Program-made: the position numbers and the translations under genes
Shown here: in pieces, positions 9,346 through 18,606 of the stretch
Position numbering within the stretch: position 1 is the stretch's first letter
Layout: every line of letters begins with the position of its first letter
The notes under the pieces: model-generated
What the model saw: only the letters and a program-made list of their open reading frames with translations
What the model was told of the DNA's origin: nothing
Databases searched by the model: none
NCBI GenBank assembly: GCA_002863065.1
Contig: PKDL01000329.1
Coordinates: 1-33,044, forward strand
From: Pseudomonadota bacterium
GTDB lineage: Bacteria; Myxococcota_A; UBA9042; GCA-2863065
Direction: 5' to 3'
DNA: 33,044 nt

Positions 9346-11612
9346 GGTGCTACCTCCTCGAGGGGGGCTCCCAAATCTTGAGCAGGCCGGAAGAATACGT
9401 CCACGGTGGTCCACGCAGGAACTAAGGTTCCTGGCCGAATAGATTGCCCAGCAGCCGTACCTGTGCCGTCTACTTCAATGGACAAGTATTGTTTATGCGC
9501 CAGAGCTACCGCCCCGCGAATACCTAGGTCTGCAAAGTCAGGGACCGCGACTTCATTCGGTCGATTCGGATCGACGCCAGGTTGTGTGTCTGCCGGCCAA
9601 TCGTAATACGCGCCTTCGGCGCTTGGATCGGGTTCACCTAGTTGAGCTACAATATTCTCACGCGCAACACGTTGGCGCGCGCCATACGATGGCGAAACGT
9701 CCAGATAGTTCAGGGCGCGTTCAGTGATAGACCGGAATGCAGGAGCCGCTACCCGGCCGCCATAGTACAGCCCTTGAGGCTCATTTACTGCAACCAGCAC
9801 ACAAAGTTTTGGTCGCTCTGCTGGAGCAAGGCCGACAAAGCTCGCTACCCATCTATTCTCGGCGTACCCACCGAGGAAATCGGGTTTTTGAGCGGTACCT
9901 GTCTTCCCTGCGACGTTGTAGTCATACATCCAAGCACGAGCTCCTGTCCCATCGGGCTCGACAACACTTGAAAGCGCTTCAACGACTTGGTGTGCAGTTT
10001 CTTCAGAAACCACTCGGCGGATTGGTTTTGGCGGAATACGCTCAACGATTTTACCTTCGGAGTCCATGAGTGCGGATACGATACGAGGACGCATTAGCAC
10101 ACCCCGATTACCCAACGCTGCAGTGGCCGAAGCAAGCTGTACTGCTGTCACAGCGACACCTTGTCCAAATGAGATATTCGCCAAGGTTATATCTGGCCAG
10201 TCTCGCGGCGGTCGTAGGACTCCCGGAGAGTCTGACATGCCGCCGTATCCCGACGGAGATCCGAAACCAAAATTTCGCAGGTAGGAATGTAATCGGTCGC
10301 GGCCAAGCATTTGACCAATCTTGATGAATCCAACATTTGATGAGAACTTCACGAGGTCACGAACCGATAATGGTTCATTGCTTCGGTGCGTGTCGCTAAT
10401 CCACTTTTTACCGACTTTGTACCTACCGCCTTCCGTATCAATCTCATCCTCAAGCCGGACAATGCGCTCTTCTAATGCAGCCGCCAGCGTGAATATTTTG
10501 AAAGTGGAGCCAGGCTCAAATATGTCGGCGATGGCTCGGTTACGTCGCCTTTGTATCGACGGTTTTAGGTGCTTTAGAGCCTGAATGAGGTCCTCATCTT
10601 CTGGTGCCTCTCGTAGTTCGGAAATCAACCGTCGTTTCAGCGTCTCGAAGGCAGCCTCTTGGTCATCATCCTGACGAATGATTTCCCGGTAGTTGTTTGG
10701 ATTGAACCGCGGATAGTGCGCCACCGAGAGAAGATCGCCAGTGGCGACGTCTAACACTACGGCAACCCCTGAAAGGGCCATGGAGGATACGACTGTACGT
10801 TCAAGTTCCTCTTCCGCAACTGCCTGAATATTTTCATCGATTGTCAGCTGAAGTGAACGACCTTCTTCTGGTTCGACACGCCCCAATGCTTCCACCATGG
10901 CGTATTGGCCATGGCTGTTTCGGTGGTATCTAGCGGTGAGCTTATTGCCTCTCAGCTGTCGGTCATAGGCCCGCTCAAGGCCCTCATGTCCGGTCGAGTC
11001 AAAGCCAACAACGCCCAGAACCTGTCCAGCCAGTTCACGCTTTGGATAAAAGCGTTTTGCTTCAGACGTGACGTAGATACCCTCAAGCTTCTGTTCTCGG
11101 ACCAAGTGGTGTACCAGCTTCGCTTCTTGGTGGGTTACTTGACGCTTCAGATAACGGAAGTCGGCGTTGGAGCTGAGTTGCTTTCGTACGAACTCTGGAT
11201 CCAGGGACAAGTTCTCAGCCAGCCAGTGTTCAAGCAGATCGAGGTCAGTAGCCTTCGAACGCAGCGTTCGCGGATTTAGATAGATCGTAGGTACCTCTAC
11301 CGAGGCCGCTAGTCGTTCTCCATTGCGATCGAACAACTCACCTCTTTGGGTATCGAGTCGTAAGCGGCGTAGATAGTTCTTTTCTGCCTCTTTTCTGAAA
11401 GCATCATGTTCGCATCCTTGGAGGTATGCGCATGTGCCCAGAACAGCCACAAAGCATACCGACAAGATACCTCCGACGAGTCCCAACCGTCGCAGCTGCA
11501 TTCGGTCGAGTTCCACACCGGTGAGTCGCGGCGCTTTGACCTTGGCTTCGCGTTTTTTATTCCGATTGGATGCACCACGCCCGCGGCGATTCTGGGAGGT
11601 AGGACGGCCCAT
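9342..11612 (-). CDS. ftsI: Class B penicillin-binding protein (FtsI-like) with C-terminal PASTA domain
   Basis: N-terminal TM; transpeptidase motifs SxxK (FEPGSTFKIF), SxN (SSNVGF), KTGT (AGKTGTAQ). C-terminal PASTA-like VAVPDFADLGIRGAVALAHKQYLSIEVDGTG. Confidence 0.93.
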   Translation of the reverse strand: MGRPTSQNRRGRGASNRNKKREAKVKAPRLTGVELDRMQLRRLGLVGGILSVCFVAVLGTCAYLQGCEHDAFRKEAEKNYLRRLRLDTQRGELFDRNGERLAASVEVPTIYLNPRTLRSKATDLDLLEHWLAENLSLDPEFVRKQLSSNADFRYLKRQVTHQEAKLVHHLVREQKLEGIYVTSEAKRFYPKRELAGQVLGVVGFDSTGHEGLERAYDRQLRGNKLTARYHRNSHGQYAMVEALGRVEPEEGRSLQLTIDENIQAVAEEELERTVVSSMALSGVAVVLDVATGDLLSVAHYPRFNPNNYREIIRQDDDQEAAFETLKRRLISELREAPEDEDLIQALKHLKPSIQRRRNRAIADIFEPGSTFKIFTLAAALEERIVRLEDEIDTEGGRYKVGKKWISDTHRSNEPLSVRDLVKFSSNVGFIKIGQMLGRDRLHSYLRNFGFGSPSGYGGMSDSPGVLRPPRDWPDITLANISFGQGVAVTAVQLASATAALGNRGVLMRPRIVSALMDSEGKIVERIPPKPIRRVVSEETAHQVVEALSSVVEPDGTGARAWMYDYNVAGKTGTAQKPDFLGGYAENRWVASFVGLAPAERPKLCVLVAVNEPQGLYYGGRVAAPAFRSITERALNYLDVSPSYGARQRVARENIVAQLGEPDPSAEGAYYDWPADTQPGVDPNRPNEVAVPDFADLGIRGAVALAHKQYLSIEVDGTGTAAGQSIRPGTLVPAWTTVDVFFRPAQDLGAPLEEVAP

Positions 11613-11615
11613 GTA

Positions 11616-12389
11616 TTACATACGCCTCCGGCATCGGCGGCCTAATGGCGATTCAGGCGCGTCTTTGTAGCACTGTTTATACTGAGCTCTGGCAGTGGCG
11701 TGTTCTCCAATGCGTTCATAAAGGCGACCCAGTTGAAAGTGAGGCTCAGCGAACTTCTCGCATTTTTCCGTCGCCCGTCCGAGGTAATCAACTGCAAGCT
11801 CTTCGTCACCGAGCTCCCCGTAGAGCGTCCCGAGATTGGCATAGCCCAGACAAAACTTTGGGTTATGGAAGAGCGCCTGCTTGTAGTGGTGCATGGCTTG
11901 TCTTCGTTTCAGAAGTTGGTGATATGCATAACCTAGGTTGTTGTGTACCAGCCAAGGGGTTCCATACAGTGTGGCACCGACGAGGGGTTTCAGTACTTCA
12001 ACTGCGTCACGCCAACGCTTTTCTGCAAGCAACACAGCCCCCAGGTTGTTTCTCGCCTCGTGAAAAGCAGGGCGTAGATCCAACGCGGTCCGGAAGTGAT
12101 TTTCGGATTCGCTGTATTCCCGTCTTCCAAAGAAGATCATACCCATGAGGTGATGTGCATCCGCATGCTTCGGATCAAGCTTTAGGCACAACGTGAGTTC
12201 ACGCAGAGCACCGGGAATATTGTGTTCGTAAAACGATGTGTTCGCGAGTCGATAGTGGTAGTCGATCTTCTTTGCTTGGTCCTCGTCTTTCGACATGGCG
12301 GCACAGGCGCTCAAACACAATAAGACGAGTACTGGAACGATCATCTCGAGACGCCGACCAAGTGCACCTTGTGTGGGTTTACGGCACAT
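11616..12389 (-). CDS. TPR-repeat lipoprotein (PilF/PilW-like)
   Basis: Lipobox-like LVLLCLSAC; repeated TPR units (ADAHHLMGMIFFGRREYSESENHFRTALDLRPAFHEARNNLGAVLLAEKRWRDAVEVLKPL). Start could instead be MIVPVLV at about 12344. Confidence 0.85.
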   Translation of the reverse strand: MCRKPTQGALGRRLEMIVPVLVLLCLSACAAMSKDEDQAKKIDYHYRLANTSFYEHNIPGALRELTLCLKLDPKHADAHHLMGMIFFGRREYSESENHFRTALDLRPAFHEARNNLGAVLLAEKRWRDAVEVLKPLVGATLYGTPWLVHNNLGYAYHQLLKRRQAMHHYKQALFHNPKFCLGYANLGTLYGELGDEELAVDYLGRATEKCEKFAEPHFQLGRLYERIGEHATARAQYKQCYKDAPESPLGRRCRRRM

Positions 12390-12857
12390 TTACGGAACGA
12401 CCTCCGTTGGAGTATTCGACACTCGGATTTCTACGACATCCTGTGGTGCAGGCTGGAGCATTCCGAGGCGTTTCTCAGCTCTAGAACGGACTACACGCGC
12501 TTCTTTGAGTGTGGATAGCTCTAGCGTAAGTTTCTGGTTTTCATCTCGGGCCGCGCGGTACTGTAGCGTTTCCCGGGAGAGGTCTTGGCCGGTCGAATAA
12601 ATCTGATACTGAGTCCATACACGGTACATACCGAGCAGGCTGACGACGGCAACGAAGCCGAAGCTCAGAAGAAAGACCTTCACACCCCAGACACGTCGCA
12701 ATTGTTGCAGTGCGGGGGCGGCACCAACCCGTGTGGTGCCTTTTATTGATGCAGCCGTATGGACGGATGTCTCCGCCGCTGGCTTTGAACTCGTCACGAA
12801 TCGCTCCCTCAGGTCACTCCGACCCCGATCCGTAGGCGTATTAACGCCATGTTGCAT
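12390..12857 (-). CDS. ftsL: FtsL-like divisome protein
   Basis: Small bitopic protein with one TM (VFLLSFGFVAVVSLLGMYRV) and a coiled coil ending EKRLGMLQPAPQDVVEI. Syntenic between mraZ and ftsI. N-terminal start uncertain. Confidence 0.8.
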   Translation of the reverse strand: MQHGVNTPTDRGRSDLRERFVTSSKPAAETSVHTAASIKGTTRVGAAPALQQLRRVWGVKVFLLSFGFVAVVSLLGMYRVWTQYQIYSTGQDLSRETLQYRAARDENQKLTLELSTLKEARVVRSRAEKRLGMLQPAPQDVVEIRVSNTPTEVVP

Positions 12858-12885
12858 TGGATGACTTCTGCAGCTCTAACTGTGG

Positions 12886-13338
12886 TTAGAGTCCGATTTC
12901 AGCCATGGCATCTAGAACCGCATCGACACTATCGTCGCCAGCGAGCTCTTCGGATACACTAAGCCAGTTGTCGGGCTGCCAAATCTCCAAGTATTTTCCG
13001 ACGCTTACGAATGTTGCTGCATCCGAAATCGCAGCGAACGTTCGTAGTGCGCCGGGCACTAGTATTCGGCCTGCGCGGTCCAGTGCGCAGGTACGTGCGG
13101 CGGGAAAGAGGAATCGCTTCAAGCTGTGCAGCTGTCGCTTCGCTAACCCAGAGGCTGCAATAGCCTCCGCAAGCTTTTCCCATTCAGGCTCTGGAAATCC
13201 CCAGAGGCACTTTCCATGCAGTGACTTCGTGAGAACTAAGCGCTCCTCATATTTACGTCGTAGGACGTCGCGCATGTCCGCTGGAACCGAGATGCGGCCC
13301 TTTTCGTCCATCGTATGAGTGTATTCACCAGTAAACAT
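12886..13338 (-). CDS. mraZ: Transcriptional regulator MraZ
   Basis: MFTGEYTHTMDEKGRISVPADMRDVL and the second AbrB-like repeat CALDRAGRILVPGALR; first gene of the dcw cluster. Confidence 0.95.
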   Translation of the reverse strand: MFTGEYTHTMDEKGRISVPADMRDVLRRKYEERLVLTKSLHGKCLWGFPEPEWEKLAEAIAASGLAKRQLHSLKRFLFPAARTCALDRAGRILVPGALRTFAAISDAATFVSVGKYLEIWQPDNWLSVSEELAGDDSVDAVLDAMAEIGL

Positions 13339-13404
13339 TCGTCTCGCCGCCGATATCAGTTCGCTCTGGTAATTCCCTCTTGTCACCAGGTCGTACATGC
13401 GTGG

Positions 13405-13439
13405 ACCCATTTCATCCCACTTTGTCCCACGCCTCACCA
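13405..13439 (-). promoter_or_regulatory. MraZ-binding boxes in the mraZ promoter region
   Basis: On the minus strand: TGGTG-AGGCG-TGGGA-CAAAG-TGGGA-TGAAA-TGGGT. Three perfect TGGGN boxes and one degenerate box in exact 10-bp register, about 67 bp upstream of the mraZ ATG. Confidence 0.85.
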
Positions 13440-13442
13440 CGA

Positions 13443-14051
13443 TTAGCCATCTAGCCCCTGATCCGTCAAGGGGTTTATCTGCTTAGAGGTCAAGAAAAAC
13501 GGGGAAAAGAGCCGTTGCACCGACATATGGTGTGGGGCGAGGGGTGGTGACCCAAGATGTTGTGCGGCCACTGTGTCAGTCGAATAGAAGAAACCTGAAT
13601 GCAGAACAGATCGACTTTTGTGGATAACTACGTTTTTTTTGGGGGAGGGGGCCAGGAATTGTCCAATGTAGGTCGAAAGTGGGGCTTTTAAGATGTCGGT
13701 CAGCCGTGTCTCGGTGCAGTTCTTGGGGTAGCAGTTAGCGAGCTCTCGAGCTACGTCTCGCGCCCGCTGGTAGCGGCGGTCGCGGTCCTTTGCAATGCTT
13801 CGATGCAGCACGCAGTACATACTTTCAGGCACTGAGGATTCAGTAAGTCGCGGACCTCGGGATGGGGTGTATTGATCATGGTAGAAGATCGTACCGTTTA
13901 AATAGGGAACGTGTCCGCAGTAGATGGCATATAGCAAGCAGCCGGGGCTGTAGACGTCGGCAGGGTGCTCCAAGAAGTCGCGTTGTATTTGTTCGGGAGC
14001 GCTATGGAAGAAGTATGTTAGTTGCACTGAAGAGCAACACGTCAACCCCAA
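13443..14051 (-). pseudogene. Truncated Ser/Thr protein kinase remnant (C-lobe only)
   Basis: Kinase subdomain VIII-XI-like residues (SAPEQIQRDFLEHPADVYSPGCLLYAIYCGHVPYLNG ... LHRSIAKDRDRRYQRARDVARELA). No N-lobe, HRD or DFG in frame; upstream frame closes by stop near 14110. Confidence 0.6.
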
Positions 14052-14414
14052 GCACAGTAATCCGGAGCCAATGATTTGGCTGCGCCTCTGCAGAGGGGGG
14101 CACCTCCATCATGAAACCGTTACTCTCTATGTATATCCACACGATATCGGTAGCCCTCCGTATGGCTCTCGGCACGCTACCCCAGCGCATTCATAGTATT
14201 GAATTGGATCCTGCCTTTACCACATGAACATTTAGGGCTCTTCTAGGATAAGAGGCGGTCTACGTGGCAACCGCGCTCGGGGCAGTGTTTGGGAGATGCT
14301 TCGCATCACGGTGCAGGCTCTCAGAACATAGCTGGGCTGAAGTCGGAATGCTCAGCCTTTTCAGTGTGCTGCATGCATTGGTGGGCATACGTCCTATTGA
14401 GCGTCATTTACGAT

Positions 14415-15995
14415 TCAGCGGCGACGTAGCTCTTCGGGTAAAAGCCATCGCCAAGCGCCCGCGGCACTATCACGTGAGAACTTAGGTGCTTTCATTGCTT
14501 GCCCCTGCGCATGTTCCAGTTGGACCGCCGAACTCGTGACGCGCGTGACGCGTCGAGCCTGTCCCGCAAGCACCACCATATCTCCTACTTTGACATCACT
14601 CATTGCGCTTCCAATGGCTTTTCCTGAGGCTGCATCTACGAACTTTTTCCCACCAGTGGATGGTATGTTGCTGTGCAGTAGCCCTTTTTCGCCTAAGTCC
14701 ATCGTCCGAGTGGTAGCGTGTAAACGCATGCCTCTCCGAAAAAGGAAAGGACCGTCTTCGAAGGCTTCTAAGTGTTCAATGATAGCGTGAATAGTATCGG
14801 CCTCAGATAGCTGTGACAGATGCGCTTGTATCGTGCGTAGTTCTACCCCTGAAGGCATAGCAAACAGCATGCTAAGTATTTGCTGCGCTACCACACTTAG
14901 ATCCGGCTGATAGGCCTCAGGTTCGAGCTGCCCGGCACGGGTCATTTCTACATACGTCCGAAAGGTTTCCATATCGTCGGGGGCGTCACAAATTCCCACA
15001 GCAAACATGGTGTGTTCTCTACGACAGCCGCGACCAATGCGCTGTTGGAACGACGCAATATTTCGAGGGGGCTGCTGAAGCACAATGGCGTCAACATCAC
15101 CGATGTCGATGCCAATTTCCATGGTCATCGTTGCGACGCATAAACCCCATGGCCAGTCTCGCATAGCGGCTTCTGCACTTTCGCGCTGACGTTTCGCGAG
15201 GCTCCCATGATGTGCAACTAATCGGTTTGCAGGCCAAACAGACTGCAAGCGCTCTGCGACGAGCTCGACGTCCTGACGTGTTTCACAGAACCACAATACC
15301 TTATGGCGGCGATGCTTTCGCAGCAATGCTACGGCTTCTTCGGGGTCTGATACCGCATGAAACTCCAGCTCCCTACGTTCTCCGATGTCGATTATTTCCG
15401 CGCTTGAAGACAGGTAGCGCTCTACAAAGGCGTTTGGTTCGGCCGCTGTCGCTGAGAGTGCGACACGTTGGGATGTAGCTGGTAATCTTGAAAGGAGGAC
15501 CCGCACTTGATCCCCGCGATACGTACCATCGACGAGATGCACTTCATCTAGCACAATCGCGCCCAACTCAGAAAACCGTTCGGGTTGTCGGCACAGTAGG
15601 CTATCGAGACTTTCTGGGGTCGTTAGAAGCACTGCTGCCGTCTGGTTGCTACGAAGCGGTTGTTTATCGCCGGTTCGGGCGACGAGTGGAAGCCTTAGAT
15701 CTCTGAGTGGACCTTCAAGTCGACGGTAGAGATCATTCACCAGTGCACGAGTGGGCACCACATAGAGGACACGCAGAACGGTATCGCCAGGAACGGCATG
15801 GCGTTCTAAAAGGGGGGCAATAGCAGCGGCAGTCTTGCCACTGGCGGTTGGCGAGCATAGTAAGAGGTCATGCCCATCCAGCAATGGCGTCAGGGCCACT
15901 AGCTGGGTGGGGTTGAGCTGTCCATGCGTCACAAAGAAGGGGCCAAACGTGTTACGAAGCGCTCGCCGTACCTTCAGTGGAGTCCAAGACGTCAC
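14415..15995 (-). CDS. Superfamily-2 DEAD/DEAH helicase, short Lhr-core/BrxHI-like
   Basis: Motif I SPTASGKTAAA, Ia PTRALVNDLYRRL, TTPESLDSLL, II DEVH, III SAT, VI QRIGRGCRR. C-terminal Lhr-core-like beta-barrel GDMVVLAGQARRVTRVTSSAVQLEHA. GTG start overlapping upstream stop (GTGA). Confidence 0.85.
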   Translation of the reverse strand: MTSWTPLKVRRALRNTFGPFFVTHGQLNPTQLVALTPLLDGHDLLLCSPTASGKTAAAIAPLLERHAVPGDTVLRVLYVVPTRALVNDLYRRLEGPLRDLRLPLVARTGDKQPLRSNQTAAVLLTTPESLDSLLCRQPERFSELGAIVLDEVHLVDGTYRGDQVRVLLSRLPATSQRVALSATAAEPNAFVERYLSSSAEIIDIGERRELEFHAVSDPEEAVALLRKHRRHKVLWFCETRQDVELVAERLQSVWPANRLVAHHGSLAKRQRESAEAAMRDWPWGLCVATMTMEIGIDIGDVDAIVLQQPPRNIASFQQRIGRGCRREHTMFAVGICDAPDDMETFRTYVEMTRAGQLEPEAYQPDLSVVAQQILSMLFAMPSGVELRTIQAHLSQLSEADTIHAIIEHLEAFEDGPFLFRRGMRLHATTRTMDLGEKGLLHSNIPSTGGKKFVDAASGKAIGSAMSDVKVGDMVVLAGQARRVTRVTSSAVQLEHAQGQAMKAPKFSRDSAAGAWRWLLPEELRRR

Positions 15996-17365
15996 GAGTT
16001 GAGTAGGTCTTTTAGTGGGACATTAGGGTGGAATCGTCGATAGTCCAGGCATTCCACAAATGCCTTGATAAATCGTCTTGTTGCTACGCTACCGAAGCGG
16101 GTCAGCAGTTTGCCTACGAGTGCCGTAACCGTTACCGACTTGAACTCTACGCCAAATAATGAGCCGTACACGAGATTGATTCGTTCGGCTAATGAACGCA
16201 ACGCACGAGCTCGTACCGGTTCTATTTCGATCACTGTTTGTTCACCCCGCCATTCTTTATATTGGCCGCGCATTGGACCTGGGGTGGTGGCCATCACGAC
16301 CTTAAGTCCACATGGAGATGTATACAAGTAGGGGACACGTCGATGTCCCGCGTAAATCAGCCCTGTATGTGCGCCGACGTAGGTTGATTCTCGAAGTATC
16401 GGCTCGTCGAGCAGCTCGGGTTCGTCATTCGCAGTCATTGTCAGTCCGCGGAAGAATGACTGCGCTCGGCGAAAATGAAACCGGTAGAGGCAAGCACTTG
16501 CGGTTTCTACTTCGTCAATGAGTAGAACTAATCCAGCGAGACCAACGACTTCGGTACACAGGTGACCTAGGCCGCTTAATAGGTTGCAATATACGTTCGC
16601 AGTCGTCGTGAAATCGGGTAGGAAACCTGTTGCAGCTGTCGCAGGTCCTTCCCCTGACACTGCCGCCCAGTCGGCCGCCGTCATGCGCCCATCAGCAATC
16701 TTATCGAGCACTCTTCCTAGGATGGGGTGGTCCGGTATCGGATTTCCTCCATGGCGCTCTACTGAGGCCATGAGTAGGTGCGTGAGGCCTCCAATACCAG
16801 GGACTTCTAGCCCTCGTGCGATCTGGCGATATAAGCGTTTGGGAAATGCGGCGCTTTCTTCTCCTGCATCCAGATGTGAGTAACTCACTGCATAGCCGCT
16901 CTCATGCGCTCGAGCGCGCGCGGCTTGGAGTAGATGGGATTTACCACTGCCATACGCGCCTTCAATGAGCAGGCTGCCATCCGCTTGATCGTCCAGCCAG
17001 TAGTTTATGTGCGCAAGTTCGTCATCGCGCCCAAATGTCCATTTCTGTACGTACTGATCGGGCACGGTTCCAAGGCGGAAGGCTTCTATTACGCGCCGAT
17101 CCTCGTGCGTTGCGACAATCTTGGGTGGTTCTGATGCTCGCGCCGTGCGGGGCTGAGGTGCGACCGCCAGTCTGCGTGAGGGAGCTGGTAGCCGTTTACC
17201 GTCTTCTTTCCCACCTACAAATCGTAACTCAGTGCCTTTGACCCAGGTGCGAACGGCCTTGAATTGGATCCAGTATTCGTAGCCGTTGTACCGACTTTGA
17301 AGCACACGCCCAGTGCCCATGAGTCGATGGCGGACTTGTGCTCCTTTTGGGATAGGTGTTCTCAC
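15992..17365 (-). CDS. BrxD/DUF2791-like P-loop ATPase with N-terminal SH3/CarD-like domain
   Basis: Walker A IEGAYGSGKSHLL, Walker B LVLLIDEVET, RRVIEAFRLGTVPDQYV start of ATPase domain. GTG start in a GTGA overlap with the upstream gene. Confidence 0.75.
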   Translation of the reverse strand: MRTPIPKGAQVRHRLMGTGRVLQSRYNGYEYWIQFKAVRTWVKGTELRFVGGKEDGKRLPAPSRRLAVAPQPRTARASEPPKIVATHEDRRVIEAFRLGTVPDQYVQKWTFGRDDELAHINYWLDDQADGSLLIEGAYGSGKSHLLQAARARAHESGYAVSYSHLDAGEESAAFPKRLYRQIARGLEVPGIGGLTHLLMASVERHGGNPIPDHPILGRVLDKIADGRMTAADWAAVSGEGPATAATGFLPDFTTTANVYCNLLSGLGHLCTEVVGLAGLVLLIDEVETASACLYRFHFRRAQSFFRGLTMTANDEPELLDEPILRESTYVGAHTGLIYAGHRRVPYLYTSPCGLKVVMATTPGPMRGQYKEWRGEQTVIEIEPVRARALRSLAERINLVYGSLFGVEFKSVTVTALVGKLLTRFGSVATRRFIKAFVECLDYRRFHPNVPLKDLLNS

Positions 17366-18606
17366 AGCAGCTTACGCGCCGATTCCAGGTCGAGCGGAGT
17401 AGCTTGTCCGGCCCGCGCAAGGTGAAAGGCTTTGACGCAGCCTTGAACAAACAGGCGCTTGTACCCAATGTCACCAAAGCGTTGTTCGTACGCCGCCTTC
17501 GCGACCGCACCCACAATTGGTCCTTTATTTGGCAATAGAAGGTCAAAGGCGCGTTCGTAGACGTCGGCCAGCTTTAGCCCAATTGCTTGCAGTAGTTCCA
17601 AGGGGTCTATTTCTAGTTCGTCTAGGCGGATGGTCACGCCGGTTGGGTTGAATACTTCGAAGACACTCGATATTCGCTGGTTGAGCGCTTCATATACGCT
17701 GCTCCGGCCTTCGAAAAAATTAGAGTCGGGTACGGCATACACCATCAGAACGCCGGCAAAGTGTTGATGCCCACACTCGTCGATGAGTTCTCTCAGGTTC
17801 GACAGAAGCGCATCCCGTTGCCTTGTCGAAAGACTGGGAACTTGCTCTGCCTCGTCGAATAAAATGCATAATCCCGGGTAGCCCAATTGCCGGACCCATT
17901 GCGTAAGTGACCGCAGCATCGACAGTGCGACGCTCTTATCGATTGCATGCAGCAGCCCATATCGTTTATGGCGTTCTCGAGCATACCCTGCTGCAGTCAG
18001 CCACTGCAGAAGGTCCGCCAGCTCGTTATGCTTATCTCTTGCGAGTGCTTCGACCGCATTCACAAGCGCTTTCTGCATTTGTAAGCTTTCTAGTCCCTGG
18101 ACCGCACGCTCCGCCATCTGAACCAGAGCAGATATCCGCTTAGACTCCGGAATATCTCGTTCCTCAAGATCCTCCATGAGCCGTAGGTGCCACATTTTTA
18201 GGAGCGGGAGTAGACCGGTTTCCATACTCTGGAACGCATCTTCGCTAGTGACAGGCAACGCGATGCTTCGAGCGATTTCGGCATAGACACGGTCTAAACG
18301 ATGAAACGGGGAGGCTTCGGGCGACAACGTCACATATGCGACGGGGAACCCGTGCTTCCAACCAAGCGCCCGTACACTGTAGAGAAAGTGCGTTTTACCT
18401 CCGCCATATGTTCCTACGAGTAGCTTAAATGTCGCGCCACCCTGTGGGAGGTAGCTTGCAAGGTAGTCTTGCTCAAGCACGTTCAGGTAGGAATCAAGTC
18501 CAGCCGAGAAGAAGTGAAATCCCCATTGAGGCGGGGTCCCGCTTGAGCCTACGGTTTCTATGATTCGGCGGGCAGCGAATGTCGAGGGCGTATCGAAGTC
18601 TGCCAT
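17362..18606 (-). CDS. BrxD/DUF2791-like P-loop ATPase
   Basis: ARRIIETVGSSGTPPQWGFHFFSAGLDSYLNVLEQDYL, Walker A VGTYGGGKTHFLYSV, Walker B LCILFDEAEQ. Start MADFDTP with AAAGG upstream. Confidence 0.8.
   Translation of the reverse strand: MADFDTPSTFAARRIIETVGSSGTPPQWGFHFFSAGLDSYLNVLEQDYLASYLPQGGATFKLLVGTYGGGKTHFLYSVRALGWKHGFPVAYVTLSPEASPFHRLDRVYAEIARSIALPVTSEDAFQSMETGLLPLLKMWHLRLMEDLEERDIPESKRISALVQMAERAVQGLESLQMQKALVNAVEALARDKHNELADLLQWLTAAGYARERHKRYGLLHAIDKSVALSMLRSLTQWVRQLGYPGLCILFDEAEQVPSLSTRQRDALLSNLRELIDECGHQHFAGVLMVYAVPDSNFFEGRSSVYEALNQRISSVFEVFNPTGVTIRLDELEIDPLELLQAIGLKLADVYERAFDLLLPNKGPIVGAVAKAAYEQRFGDIGYKRLFVQGCVKAFHLARAGQATPLDLESARKLL

Noticed and set aside
11645-12148. 167-aa plus-strand ORF
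   Set aside because: Antisense to the TPR lipoprotein gene; no motif or ribosome-binding support.
14335-14361. GGCTGA...TCAGCC followed by TTTTC as an intrinsic terminator
   Set aside because: It is oriented for plus-strand transcription, whereas neighbouring genes are on minus; the stem is short and the T-tract weak.
14199-17271. Shared 13-mer TTGAATTGGATCC at 14199-14211 and 17259-17271 as possible insertion-site direct repeats
   Set aside because: The second copy is inside a conserved-looking coding region, flanks do not match, and a few chance 13-mer matches are expected in 33 kb.
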